From Amycolatopsis sp. CA-126428 (GTDB lineage: Bacteria > Actinomycetota > Actinomycetes > Mycobacteriales > Pseudonocardiaceae): 64,000 nt of DNA. Location of the stretch: contig NZ_PPHF01000095.1 of the NCBI RefSeq assembly GCF_002904335.1, positions 1 through 64,000 on the forward strand, in the 5' to 3' direction. Below the pieces are notes generated by a model that did no database searches, was not told where the DNA came from, and saw only the letters and a list, made by a program, of their open reading frames with translations. Every line of letters starts with the position of its first letter. The stretch's first letter is position 1. Both the position numbers and the translations under genes were made by a program. Positions 42,382 to 50,478 of this stretch are shown here, piece by piece.

Positions 42382-44664
42382 ATGTCGCAGCAGGATCGTC
42401 ACGGAACTTCGGCCGCGAGCGGGGTGAACCGGCGCCTGGTGCTGGCCGGCGTCGCCGGCGGGGTGGCTTCCCTCGGGCTGCTCTCGCCCGCGGCCGCCGC
42501 CGGAGAGACCGCCGGAGAGACCGCCGGGGAATCCGCCGGAGCGGCCGCCGCGCGGGATCGGCGGGTGGAGGCGCTGCTCCAGAAGATGACGCTCGCCGAA
42601 AAGCTCGGGCAGCTGCAGCTCGTCGGGGACGAAACCGCCGCCCGCGCGGCCCTCGCCGGCGGCCGGCTCGGTGGGGTCTTCTCCGTGGTCGGGGCCGCGA
42701 AACTCAATGCCCTGCAACACCTTGCCGTCGAGAAGACGCGCCTGGGGATCCCGCTCATCTTCGGCCTCGACGTCATCCACGGGTACACCACCAACTTCCC
42801 GATCCCGCTCGCCCAGGGCGCCAGCTTCGACCCCGCCGTCGCGGGCACGGACGCCGCCGTTTCGGCCCGGGAAGCCCGCAGCAGCGGCATCCACTGGACC
42901 TACGCGCCGATGATGGACGTCACCCACGAGCCGCGGTGGGGGCGGATCGCCGAAGGGTACGGCGAAGATCCTTATCTGGCGACGCAGTTCGCCGTCGCCA
43001 AGGTGCGCGGCTACCAGGGGAACGACTACTCCGCGCCGGACCGGGTTGCCGCCTGTGCCAAGCACTTCGTCGCCTACGGTGGGGCCGAAGGCGGGCGTGA
43101 CTACAACACCGTGGACGTTTCGCTGCAACGGCTGCACAACCTCTACCTGCCGCCGTTCAAAGCCAGTGTCGAGGCGGGCGTCGCGACCGTCATGGCCAGC
43201 TTCAACACGATCAGCGGCGTGCCCGCCCACGGCAACGGCTACGTCCTGCACGACGTCCTCAAGGGCGCCTACGGTTTCCGCGGGTTCGTCGTGAGCGACT
43301 ACACCGGCATCGAAGAACTGATCCTGCACGGCCTCGCCGGTGACGGCGCGGACGCCGCGGCGGCCGCCCTTCCGGCCGGTGTCGACATGGAGATGGTCAG
43401 CACGAACTACGCCCGGTTCGCCGAACGGCTGCTCGCCGAACGCCGGATCACCCGCGACCAGATCGACGACGCCGTCCGCCGGATCCTGCTCGTCAAGTTC
43501 CGGCTCGGCCTCTTCGAGCGCCCGTACGTCGACGAAGCGGCCGAGGTGAAAGCGCCTTCGCCGGCCGCGCTGGCCGCGTCGCGGCAGGCCGCCGCGCGGT
43601 GCATGGTGCTGCTGAAGAACGACGGACCCGTGCTGCCGCTGGCGAAAACCACCGGTTCGGTCGCCGTCGTCGGGCCGCTCGGCGCGGCGACCTACGACCT
43701 CAACGGCACCTGGGCGGGCCTGGGCACCGGGGCCTCGACGACGCCGCCGGTGACCGTCGTCGACGGGATCAAGGCCGCGGTACCCGGCGCCACCGTGAGC
43801 TACACCGCCGGCTGCACCGTCGACGGGACCGATACCGGCGGGTTCGCCGCCGCGCAGCAGGCGGCACGCGCCGCCGACGTGACCGTCGTGGTGGTCGGCG
43901 AAACCGCCGCGATGAGCGGCGAAGCGGCGGCGCGCAGCGACATCGGCCTCCCCGGCGTGCAGCAGCAGCTGGTCGCCGCGATCAAGGAGACCGGCAAGCC
44001 CTTCGTGGTCGTGCTCGTCAACGGCCGCCCGCTGACCCTGGCTTCCGTGGACGAGAACGCCCCCGCCATCCTGGAGGCGTGGGCACCCGGGGTGCAGGGC
44101 GGCCACGCGATCGCGGACGTCCTGTTCGGCGTGGTGAACCCGGGCGGCAAGCTGCCGGTGAGCTTCCCGCGTGCGGTGGGCCAGATCCCGATCTACTACA
44201 ACCACGAGAACACCGGACGCCCCGCCGACCCGGCCAACAAGTACACGTCGAAGTACCTGGACCTCGACAGCAGCCCGCTCTACGCGTTCGGCCACGGCCT
44301 GTCCTACACCACGTTCCGCGTCGACGGGCTGCGGCTTTCCGGCGCACGCCTGCCGGCGAACGGCGGCCGGATCGAGGTGAGCGCCACCGTCACCAACACC
44401 GGCGGCCGGGCCGGCGACGAGGTCGTCCAGCTCTACCTGCGCGACCCGGTCGCGAGCATCGTCCAGCCGGTGCGGCGGCTGCGCGGCTTCCGGCGGGTGA
44501 GCCTGGCCGCGGGCGCGTCGACGACCGTTTCGTTCACCCTCACCCCGGACGACGTCGGCTTCTACGACAACACCGCCCGGTTCCGGGTCGAGCCGGGCAA
44601 GATCGAGGTCTACGTCGGGACCAGCTCGGCGGCCACGCTCTCGGCGAGCTTCACCGTCGGCTGA
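42382..44664 (+). CDS. Secreted family 3 glycoside hydrolase (beta-glucosidase, BglX-like)
   Basis: A 760-residue exported enzyme that probably releases glucose from cello-oligosaccharides. The N-terminus has twin arginines before a hydrophobic stretch (NRRLVLAGVAGGVASLGLLS), suggesting Tat export. A small repeat GETAGETAGESAG follows. The GH3 barrel includes PLIFGLDVIHGYTTNFPIPL and KHFVAYGGAEGGRDYN. The nucleophile is Asp306 in GFVVSDYTGIEEL. The second domain carries KNDGPVLPLAK and GEAAARSDIGLPG with the likely acid/base Glu. A fibronectin-III-like end is present (VQLYLRDPVASIVQPVRRLR). AAAGGG precedes ATG 42382. With the GH5 cellulase at 61 kb it fits cellulose use. Confidence 0.94.
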   Translation: MSQQDRHGTSAASGVNRRLVLAGVAGGVASLGLLSPAAAAGETAGETAGESAGAAAARDRRVEALLQKMTLAEKLGQLQLVGDETAARAALAGGRLGGVFSVVGAAKLNALQHLAVEKTRLGIPLIFGLDVIHGYTTNFPIPLAQGASFDPAVAGTDAAVSAREARSSGIHWTYAPMMDVTHEPRWGRIAEGYGEDPYLATQFAVAKVRGYQGNDYSAPDRVAACAKHFVAYGGAEGGRDYNTVDVSLQRLHNLYLPPFKASVEAGVATVMASFNTISGVPAHGNGYVLHDVLKGAYGFRGFVVSDYTGIEELILHGLAGDGADAAAAALPAGVDMEMVSTNYARFAERLLAERRITRDQIDDAVRRILLVKFRLGLFERPYVDEAAEVKAPSPAALAASRQAAARCMVLLKNDGPVLPLAKTTGSVAVVGPLGAATYDLNGTWAGLGTGASTTPPVTVVDGIKAAVPGATVSYTAGCTVDGTDTGGFAAAQQAARAADVTVVVVGETAAMSGEAAARSDIGLPGVQQQLVAAIKETGKPFVVVLVNGRPLTLASVDENAPAILEAWAPGVQGGHAIADVLFGVVNPGGKLPVSFPRAVGQIPIYYNHENTGRPADPANKYTSKYLDLDSSPLYAFGHGLSYTTFRVDGLRLSGARLPANGGRIEVSATVTNTGGRAGDEVVQLYLRDPVASIVQPVRRLRGFRRVSLAAGASTTVSFTLTPDDVGFYDNTARFRVEPGKIEVYVGTSSAATLSASFTVG

Positions 44665-44676
44665 CCGCCGGGCCGC

Positions 44677-46050
44677 TCACCCGGCACCCGTCGTGCGGGA
44701 GCGCAAGCGCTTCCGCCATTCCTGCCGCACGTACGGCAGGCCGTTGAGGTGCACGACCGGCACGGAGCCGTCGCGCCACGCCGTCGCCCCGAGGACGATC
44801 CGGTCGGTGCCGGCGTGCGGTCCCCACGGGGGCGCGCCCGGTCCGTGGCGGTCGGCACTGCGCCACACCGCGCGCTGGTGCGGGATCAGCACGGCGCGAT
44901 CGCGATCGGCCGTCAGTTCCAGTTCCGCGCGGCCGGCCACCGTCAACGGGGGCGCCCCGGTCCGGACGTACTCGCCGTGCACGGCTTCCGGCTCGACGGC
45001 GAGACCGAGACCGAACCCGGAGACACCGCCGGCCGCGTCGGTGCGGCCGAGCCCGTCGAACAGCTCGCGGATGGTCCGGTAGCGCTGTTCGCGCAGTTCC
45101 TCGCCGCGGTTGTCCAGCCACACCACCCCGCGGCCCGCGGCCGGGTCGATGACGAGTTTCGCCCACATCCCGCCGGAGGACCCCTCGTGCCCGATCTGGC
45201 GGATGCCCTGCACGGCGGGCGAGAGGGTGCAGCCGAGGCCGTAGCGCAGGTCGACGTCCAGCCGCGGGTCCGCGTGCGGCAGGTGCATCTGGCCGAGCTC
45301 GGTCCGGGCCCGCAGGTGGTGCGCGCCCAGCCGGGCCAGGTCGAGCGCGGTCGAATAGCAGAGCGACGACGGCTCGTGCTTGGCCCCGGCCTTGGCGCCG
45401 TGGTCGACGCGCAGCCCGGTTTCGCCGGGCAGGTGGTGCTGGGCCAGCGGGTAGGTCATCGCCACCGCCGGGTCGTGGGTGCTGTGCCCCATGCCGAGCG
45501 GCTCGAACACCCGCTGCCGGACGACGTCGGCGAAGGGCAGGCCGGTCACCTCCTGCGCGACGAGGCCGGCCAAGCTGACGCCCAGGTTGCTGAAACCGTA
45601 GAACTCGCCCGCCCGCGCCAGCACCGGCGTCCGGGCGTAGTCGTGGCGCACCGCGACGGCGAGGCCGCCCGGGTCGCGGCTCAGCCCGTCGTGCAGCACG
45701 GCGTCCGGGAGCAGCCCGGCCCGATGGCTCAGCAGGTGGCGGAGCGTGGTGCCGTCGCTGCCGGTTCCGGTGCGGCGGCGCAGGCCGCCCAGGTAGCCGT
45801 CGACGGGCGCGTCGAGGTCGAGGACGCCGTCGGCGGCGAGGGACACGATCATCGTGGCGGTCACGAACTTCGTGATCGAATAGATCCGGAACACCGTCTC
45901 CGGTGTCATCGCGTGCTGGGTCTCGACGCTGGTCACGCCGTCGGCGACGGCGACATCGGGCCCGGCGGCGGTGAAGGTGCACACGACGACGCCGGGAACG
46001 TCGTGCTGGCGGCGGAAGCGCCGCAGCGCGCGGCGGACGACCTCGGTCAC
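44677..46050 (-). CDS. Beta-lactamase-family (class C-like) serine hydrolase
   Basis: A 457-residue protein with the penicillin-binding/beta-lactamase fold. The SxxK motif is YSITKFVTATMIV. The second motif appears as FSN (GEFYGFSNLGVSLAG) where relatives have YxN. The third is HEGSSGGM. No signal peptide is visible, so it is probably a cytoplasmic esterase or peptidase rather than an antibiotic resistance enzyme. GAGGGG precedes GTG 46050. It is 69 bp downstream of the exporter gene and could be the last gene of the biosynthetic operon, or separate. It converges on the beta-glucosidase. Confidence 0.88.
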   Translation of the reverse strand: MTEVVRRALRRFRRQHDVPGVVVCTFTAAGPDVAVADGVTSVETQHAMTPETVFRIYSITKFVTATMIVSLAADGVLDLDAPVDGYLGGLRRRTGTGSDGTTLRHLLSHRAGLLPDAVLHDGLSRDPGGLAVAVRHDYARTPVLARAGEFYGFSNLGVSLAGLVAQEVTGLPFADVVRQRVFEPLGMGHSTHDPAVAMTYPLAQHHLPGETGLRVDHGAKAGAKHEPSSLCYSTALDLARLGAHHLRARTELGQMHLPHADPRLDVDLRYGLGCTLSPAVQGIRQIGHEGSSGGMWAKLVIDPAAGRGVVWLDNRGEELREQRYRTIRELFDGLGRTDAAGGVSGFGLGLAVEPEAVHGEYVRTGAPPLTVAGRAELELTADRDRAVLIPHQRAVWRSADRHGPGAPPWGPHAGTDRIVLGATAWRDGSVPVVHLNGLPYVRQEWRKRLRSRTTGAG

Positions 46051-46119
46051 GGATTTACCCCTCGATGCACGGCGAACAACCAGGAACCGCGCCCGCTTCT
46101 TGAGCGCTGGAGGCGGAAA

Positions 46120-46758
46120 TCAGCTGGTGGCGACGAGCGTGACCCCGAGGCCGACGAGCGCGGTGCCCGTCACCCGGTCGAGGGCCTTGCGCGGGCCGCT
46201 GCGGCGCATCAGGCCGGACAGCCGGGCGGTGAGCAGCACGAACAGCGCCCACCACAGGAGGCCGAGGGCGATGTCGAGACTGCCCAGCACGAGCACCTGC
46301 GCGGCGGCCGGGCCCTGGGGGTCGAGGAACTGCGGCAGGACGCTCACGAAGAACAGCGCCGCCTTCGGGTTGAGGACGTTGGACAAGAAGGCTTGCCGGA
46401 ACACCCGCACCGGGGTCAGCCCGGCCGCCGGCTCTTCCGGCGGAGGTTCGGCTTCGTCGTCACCACGTCGGCGCCGCCACGACTGCCACAGCGCCTGGGC
46501 GCCGAGGAACACCAGGTAGGCGGCCCCGACGAGCTTGAGGATGGTGAACAGGACCGGGCTGTGCAGCAGCGCCGTGGACACCCCCAGCGCGGCGGCGGCC
46601 ATGTGCACGCACAGGCCGCACTGCACCCCGGCCGCGGCGAGGAACCCGTAGCGCCGGGCCCTGGCGGAGGCGCGCAGGACCACCACCCAGTCCGGGCCGG
46701 GCACGATGTAGGCCACCATGACCACCCCGGCGAACGCCAGCAACACCCCGGTGCTCAT
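46120..46758 (-). CDS. LysE/RhtB-family amino acid exporter
   Basis: A 212-residue membrane protein with six hydrophobic helices (STGVLLAFAGVVMVAYIVPG, PVLFTILKLVGAAYLVFLGA, ALGLLWWALFVLLTARLSGL). The family signature PGPDWVVVLRASARARRYGF is near the N-terminus, and NPKAALFFVSVLPQFL is in the middle. These carriers expel amino acids and similar amines. It starts 64 bp after the EctA-like gene on the same strand, so it may export the product of the carrier-protein operon. GGGGGAGGGTGG precedes the ATG. Confidence 0.92.
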   Translation of the reverse strand: MSTGVLLAFAGVVMVAYIVPGPDWVVVLRASARARRYGFLAAAGVQCGLCVHMAAAALGVSTALLHSPVLFTILKLVGAAYLVFLGAQALWQSWRRRRGDDEAEPPPEEPAAGLTPVRVFRQAFLSNVLNPKAALFFVSVLPQFLDPQGPAAAQVLVLGSLDIALGLLWWALFVLLTARLSGLMRRSGPRKALDRVTGTALVGLGVTLVATS

Positions 46759-46822
46759 GAGCCACCCTCCCCCGGTACCGGCTTCGACACTGTCCGTAAT
46801 CGATTACCCACGTTCACGGATC

Positions 46823-47329
46823 TCAATCCCACGGTTCGGCGAGTGGGAACCGGTAGAGGATCTCGGGATCGTGCGCGCCGCCGAGGTCGGCGCTCTCGAA
46901 CAGCGTCGACACCTCGGGGGTGCCGCCGTGGTGGCGGGCCAGCTTGCGGATCAGCATGATGACGGCCCGGTTGCCGGGGTTGACGGTCGTTTCGAACCAG
47001 CGGGCGCCGGCGCGGCGGGCCCGGCCGGCCACCTCGGCCATCATCGCGAACGCCAGGCCGGGCCGGGTCAGCGCGGGATCCACCGCCGACTGCCAGGCGA
47101 AGTAGGTGTCCGGATCCCGTGGCGGCCGGTAGCCGGTCACGAACCCGGCCAGCCGGTCTTCGTGCAGGGCGACCACGGACGTCTCGGCGAAGTCGCGGCA
47201 CCAGACGAGGTAGGCGTAGAGGGAGTTGACGTCGAGCGGCGGGGACCGCACGACGAGGTCGTGGATCGCGGCCGCGTCGGCGATCGTGGGCGGGCGCAGC
47301 CGGATGCGGGTGTCGTGGGCGGTGGACAT
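46823..47329 (-). CDS. EctA-like (diaminobutyrate acetyltransferase-type) GNAT protein
   Basis: A 168-residue acyltransferase. The sequence follows EctA closely in layout: LRPPTIADAAAIHDLV, LDVNSLYAYLVWCRDFAETS, GFVTGYRPPRDPDTYFAWQS and FETTVNPGNRAVIMLIRKLA. EctA acetylates N4 of 2,4-diaminobutyrate in ectoine synthesis. No ectB, ectC or ectD is present. The acetyl-CoA loop (TRPGLAF) is less canonical than RGQGLA. In this operon it probably acylates an amine of the product or of an intermediate. ATG 47329 follows AGAGGTGA. It begins 27 bp after the crotonase stop. Confidence 0.82.
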   Translation of the reverse strand: MSTAHDTRIRLRPPTIADAAAIHDLVVRSPPLDVNSLYAYLVWCRDFAETSVVALHEDRLAGFVTGYRPPRDPDTYFAWQSAVDPALTRPGLAFAMMAEVAGRARRAGARWFETTVNPGNRAVIMLIRKLARHHGGTPEVSTLFESADLGGAHDPEILYRFPLAEPWD

Positions 47330-47356
47330 GGAAGTCACCTCTTCGAGTGGGGGTGT

Positions 47357-48157
47357 TCAACGACCGCCGAGACGGGCCGTCATCCGCCTCGCCAAGCCGT
47401 TCAGGGCGTGTTCGGTGTTCCAGCGGGCCGCCCGGTCCAGGCCGGTCGCCAGGTTGTCCTCATGGGGTGCGTCGAGTTCGCGCTTGAGTTGCGCGAGCAC
47501 GGCGCCGGGCTGGGCGCGCACGCGACCCGAGAACGCCGTCAGCTCCGCCGTTCCGCCGTTGACCAGGCCGATCCGCTCGGCCCGGGCGGCGCCGACGCGG
47601 CCGCCGCCGAGGACCAGCTCGCGGACGATGCCCTCGCCGAGCAGGCGGGGCAGGCGCTGGAGACCACCGAGGTCGGCGACCAGCCCCAGTTCGGCTTCGG
47701 GCAGCGAGAACCAGGTGCGGGCCGAGGCGTAGCGGACGTCGCACGCGCAGACCAGCTCCAGGGCCGCGCCGGTGCACTCGCCGTCGATGTCCGCGATCAC
47801 CACGCGGCGGCTGCGGGCCAGGCCGGTGATCGTGTCCTGCAGGCGCCGCGCGTCGGCGGCGAGCACGTCCCCGCCGCGCCGGGCGGCCCGGCGCAGCCGG
47901 GTGACGTACCAGCGCAGGTCGAGGCCGCGGGAGAAGACGCCGCCGGCACCGCCCAGGACGATGCTGCCCGGCCGGTCGGTGGCCTCGGCGAGCTCCAGCA
48001 GCTCGGCCAGTTCGGTCCAGAACGTGCCGCCGAGCACGTTGCCCGCGCCGGTCCCCCGGATGGTCACCCGCAGGTCGCCGCCCGGCGGCCAGGCGACGTC
48101 GAGGGTGCGCCATTCGTGGGCCGCGGGATCGGCCGGTGCCTCGAGCGCGACGCTCAC
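47357..48157 (-). CDS. Enoyl-CoA hydratase/isomerase (crotonase) family protein
   Basis: A 266-residue crotonase-fold enzyme. Key parts are SIVLGGAGGVFSRGLDLRWY for the first oxyanion strand, IDGECTGAALELVCACDVRY for the second with its GA pair, and SLPEAELGLVADLGGLQRLP. Crotonases stabilise thioester enolates to hydrate, isomerise or decarboxylate acyl chains. The substrate here is probably an acyl chain on one of the operon's carrier proteins. The GTG start overlaps the stop of the preceding ACP gene (GTGA). Confidence 0.87.
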   Translation of the reverse strand: MSVALEAPADPAAHEWRTLDVAWPPGGDLRVTIRGTGAGNVLGGTFWTELAELLELAEATDRPGSIVLGGAGGVFSRGLDLRWYVTRLRRAARRGGDVLAADARRLQDTITGLARSRRVVIADIDGECTGAALELVCACDVRYASARTWFSLPEAELGLVADLGGLQRLPRLLGEGIVRELVLGGGRVGAARAERIGLVNGGTAELTAFSGRVRAQPGAVLAQLKRELDAPHEDNLATGLDRAARWNTEHALNGLARRMTARLGGR

Positions 48158-48396
48158 CGGACGCCGGCCCGGTCGACGATGGCGGCCAGGTCGCCGACGC
48201 GTTCGAGCGTGTCGAGGTCTTCGTCCTCGACCACGCAGCCGAACCGCTCTTCCAGTTCCGAGAGCAGATCGACCACCTGGGCCGAGTTCAGCCCGAGGTC
48301 GTCCTCGAGCCGGGACTCGGCGGTGATCCCCGCCGCCGGGGTTTCGTCGAGGTGCCGGGCGAGCAGGTCGGCCACCTCGGCCACGGATCCGGTCAT
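48154..48396 (-). CDS. Stand-alone acyl carrier protein (ACP 1)
   Basis: An 80-residue acidic four-helix carrier protein. The phosphopantetheine Ser is in LEDDLGLNSAQVVDLLSELE. It has the usual acidic recognition helix (EERFGCVVEDEDLDTL). It would hold substrate as a thioester after activation by the PPTase two genes upstream in the operon. CAGGAGGACGAC precedes ATG 48396. It overlaps the crotonase start by GTGA and lies 14 bp after the BtrH-like gene. Confidence 0.92.
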   Translation of the reverse strand: MTGSVAEVADLLARHLDETPAAGITAESRLEDDLGLNSAQVVDLLSELEERFGCVVEDEDLDTLERVGDLAAIVDRAGVR

Positions 48397-48410
48397 GTCG
48401 TCCTCCTGGG

Positions 48411-49388
48411 TCAGTCGCTCGCACCGGCGGCCACGAGAACGGCACCGGTGAGGGCTTGGGCGGCTTCGTGTTCGCGCTCGGCGAGCTCGGCGAACGCCGA
48501 GCGGACGAGCGTGGGCCGGGACCGGCCGCGCCGCGCCGACGTCGCGGCGAAGCGCAGTGTCCGCGGCAGCTTTTCCCAGCACTTCACGGCTTCTTCGAGC
48601 GCGGCGTGGCTCCGCCCGCTCGTGGTCCGGCCCAGGTACCGGCCGAGGCACCGGTGGCTGCAGAGGTGGTGCTGGGCCGCGGCCCAGCAGTCGTCGACGA
48701 CGTCGGGGTCCCGGACCAGCGCGTCGCTGTCGGCCAGGTGGGTCCCGAGGGCGCCGAGCGCCTCGACGGTCCCGGTCACCCAGTGCGGGGGCAGCGGGTT
48801 GGGGTGCACCGGCCGGGACTGCCGGCGCAGCAGCAGGTGACGGCAGCCGGCCGGGGCCGGGTTTTCGAAGCCGAACGCGAGGGTGTTGCGCAGGTGGTGC
48901 TTCACCGGTTCCGGTCCGTCGCGGCGCGTCAAGCGGTCCAGCTCGGGCTCGCCGATCCAGCCGGTGAACGGTTCCTGGTGCTGCCCCGAGGTCATCAGGC
49001 CGGTGAAGCGGTCTTCGACGTGCCAGCGGCCGTCTTCGAAGCCGTCGACGAGCAGGAAGTGCGGGGCCGCGGTGCCTTCCCGCTGCGCGGCCCAGGGCAG
49101 CTGGGTGCTGTAGCCGACGACCAGGGCGCACCCGTACCGCCGCAACTCCCGGTCGAGATCGGCGCGGAAGCCGCCGAAGTCGTGGTGGCCCCGGTAGGTG
49201 AGCCGGGTGCCGTCGCCCATCCGGTCCAGCGGGCGGTCGTGGTGCGAGACCGCGACGAGCCCGTCGGGCCGGCGCAGGTCGACGGCCAGCCGCACGGACA
49301 CGGCGATCGCGTCCGCCGCGCCGGGGGTGCCGTGGTGTTCCAGGTAGACCGCCAGGTTGGCGGTGTAGCAGCTCAAACCGTCGGTCAT
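48411..49388 (-). CDS. BtrH-like putative ACP-dependent acyltransferase (copy 1)
   Basis: A 325-residue protein. The N-terminal half looks like the BtrH_N cysteine-protease-like fold: a Cys near the start (LSCYTANLAVYLEHHG), a middle strand YGCALVVGYSTQLPW, and a His in APHFLLVDGFEDGRWHVEDR. In butirosin synthesis BtrH transfers the acyl group from an ACP to the amine of the antibiotic. The C-terminal half is helical (CLGRYLGRTTSGRSHAALEE). Assignment is from recalled features and position. GGAGGGGCG precedes the ATG. The start overlaps the PPTase stop by ATGA. A second, distant copy starts the operon. Confidence 0.65.
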   Translation of the reverse strand: MTDGLSCYTANLAVYLEHHGTPGAADAIAVSVRLAVDLRRPDGLVAVSHHDRPLDRMGDGTRLTYRGHHDFGGFRADLDRELRRYGCALVVGYSTQLPWAAQREGTAAPHFLLVDGFEDGRWHVEDRFTGLMTSGQHQEPFTGWIGEPELDRLTRRDGPEPVKHHLRNTLAFGFENPAPAGCRHLLLRRQSRPVHPNPLPPHWVTGTVEALGALGTHLADSDALVRDPDVVDDCWAAAQHHLCSHRCLGRYLGRTTSGRSHAALEEAVKCWEKLPRTLRFAATSARRGRSRPTLVRSAFAELAEREHEAAQALTGAVLVAAGASD

Positions 49389-49999
49389 CGCCCCTCCGTT
49401 CGGTCGGCGTAGGCGCAGCAGAGCGCGAAGGTGCTTCCGCGGCCCCGCAGCTGCGTCCACGTGAGATCCCGCCAGCGGCCGGCCGGGGCCGCCGCGGTGA
49501 CCGGAATGCGCCAGGGCCGGCCCGCGATGCCCTGCCCGGTCGCCTTGACGCAGGCTTCCTGCGCCGCCCACACGCGGGCGAAGTCCCGCCCGCCCGCCGC
49601 CGGCTCGGCCGCCATCCGCCCGGCTTCGCCCGGGCAGCACCGCCGCAGCATCGCCGGCCCGGGCAGTCCCGCGTCCTGGACGTCCACGCCGACGTCCCGG
49701 CCGCGCGCCAGCGCCACCGCGACGACGTCGTCGGAGTGCGCCAGGCTGACCCGCATCCCCGGCCGGCCGGGGATGACCGGCTTTCCGCGCTCGGTACGGT
49801 GCAGCGGGCTGGCTGTACCGTCCACTTCGGACATCAGCTGCGCGTATAGGGCTCGTACGGCGAGGTATTCGCGGGCTCGGCGTGGTGGCATGGCTCTTGC
49901 TTCACGCTCGGCCCAGTCCGGCACCGGCAGCTCGGCCAGCGCTTCGTCGGCCGGTGCGGCGCTCAGGTGTATCCCGGGAGCCACCTCGACGGCGGTCAC
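49385..49999 (-). CDS. 4'-Phosphopantetheinyl transferase (Sfp/AcpT type)
   Basis: A 204-residue enzyme that attaches the coenzyme A arm to carrier proteins. Motifs are GKPVIPGRPGMRVSLAHSDD, GRDVGVDVQDAGL (usually GVDVE; the final acidic residue is Gln here) and WAAQEACVKATGQGI (W-x-x-K/Q-E-A-x-x-K). The small size is typical of Sfp-like enzymes for secondary metabolism. It probably activates the three ACPs of the same operon. GTG 49999 overlaps the flavin reductase stop by GTGA. Confidence 0.9.
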   Translation of the reverse strand: MTAVEVAPGIHLSAAPADEALAELPVPDWAEREARAMPPRRAREYLAVRALYAQLMSEVDGTASPLHRTERGKPVIPGRPGMRVSLAHSDDVVAVALARGRDVGVDVQDAGLPGPAMLRRCCPGEAGRMAAEPAAGGRDFARVWAAQEACVKATGQGIAGRPWRIPVTAAAPAGRWRDLTWTQLRGRGSTFALCCAYADRTEGR

Positions 50000-50478
50000 G
50001 ACACGGCCTTCAGCTCGCGCCGGTGCACCAGCAGCGGGTCCCGGTCCTCGCGGATCTCCGTCCAGGTCGGCGCGCCGACGAGCAGGACGTGGTCGGCGTA
50101 CGGCAGTTCGTCCGCCAGCTCGCAGGTCAGGGCCGCGACGCCGCCGGTCGGCAGGGGGAGCCCGTCGATCTCGCGCAGTTCGGTGGCCGAGAAGCGCTCG
50201 GTCACCGGGAGCCGGGCGAAGTCGGCGCACAGGCCGGCCTGCGCCGAGCTGAGCACGGTGATCGCGAAGCGGCCCGCCCGCCTGATCGCCGCCAGGGTCG
50301 TGCTGCGGGTCAGCAACGAGACCACCACCAGCGGTGGACTGTCCGAAAGGGACATCATCGCACTCACCGTGCAACCGGCCGGCGCGCTACCGTCCGAAGT
50401 GGACACGATGGTGGCGCCCGTCGGCCACTGGGCCATCAGGGACCGGAACGCGAGCCGGTCGCCCGCCGGGGCGGTCAC
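49996..50478 (-). CDS. Flavin reductase-like (HpaC-type) protein
   Basis: A 160-residue split-barrel FMN-binding protein. Typical parts are RSLMAQWPTGATIVSTSDG, GCTVSAMMSLSDSPPLVVVS, FAITVLSSAQAGLCADFA and CELADELPYADHVLLVGAPT. It would reduce FMN or FAD with NAD(P)H and pass it to a partner oxygenase. The partner is almost certainly the flavoprotein encoded just upstream, whose stop overlaps this GTG start (GTGA). The two would form a two-component monooxygenase. Confidence 0.9.
   Translation of the reverse strand: MTAPAGDRLAFRSLMAQWPTGATIVSTSDGSAPAGCTVSAMMSLSDSPPLVVVSLLTRSTTLAAIRRAGRFAITVLSSAQAGLCADFARLPVTERFSATELREIDGLPLPTGGVAALTCELADELPYADHVLLVGAPTWTEIREDRDPLLVHRRELKAVS

Noticed and set aside
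44677..46050. Beta-lactam resistance gene
   Set aside because: No signal peptide, second motif is FSN rather than YxN, and the family is mostly esterases and peptidases in actinomycetes.
46823..47329. Ectoine biosynthesis cluster
   Set aside because: Only an EctA-like gene is present; ectB, ectC and ectD are missing on both sides.
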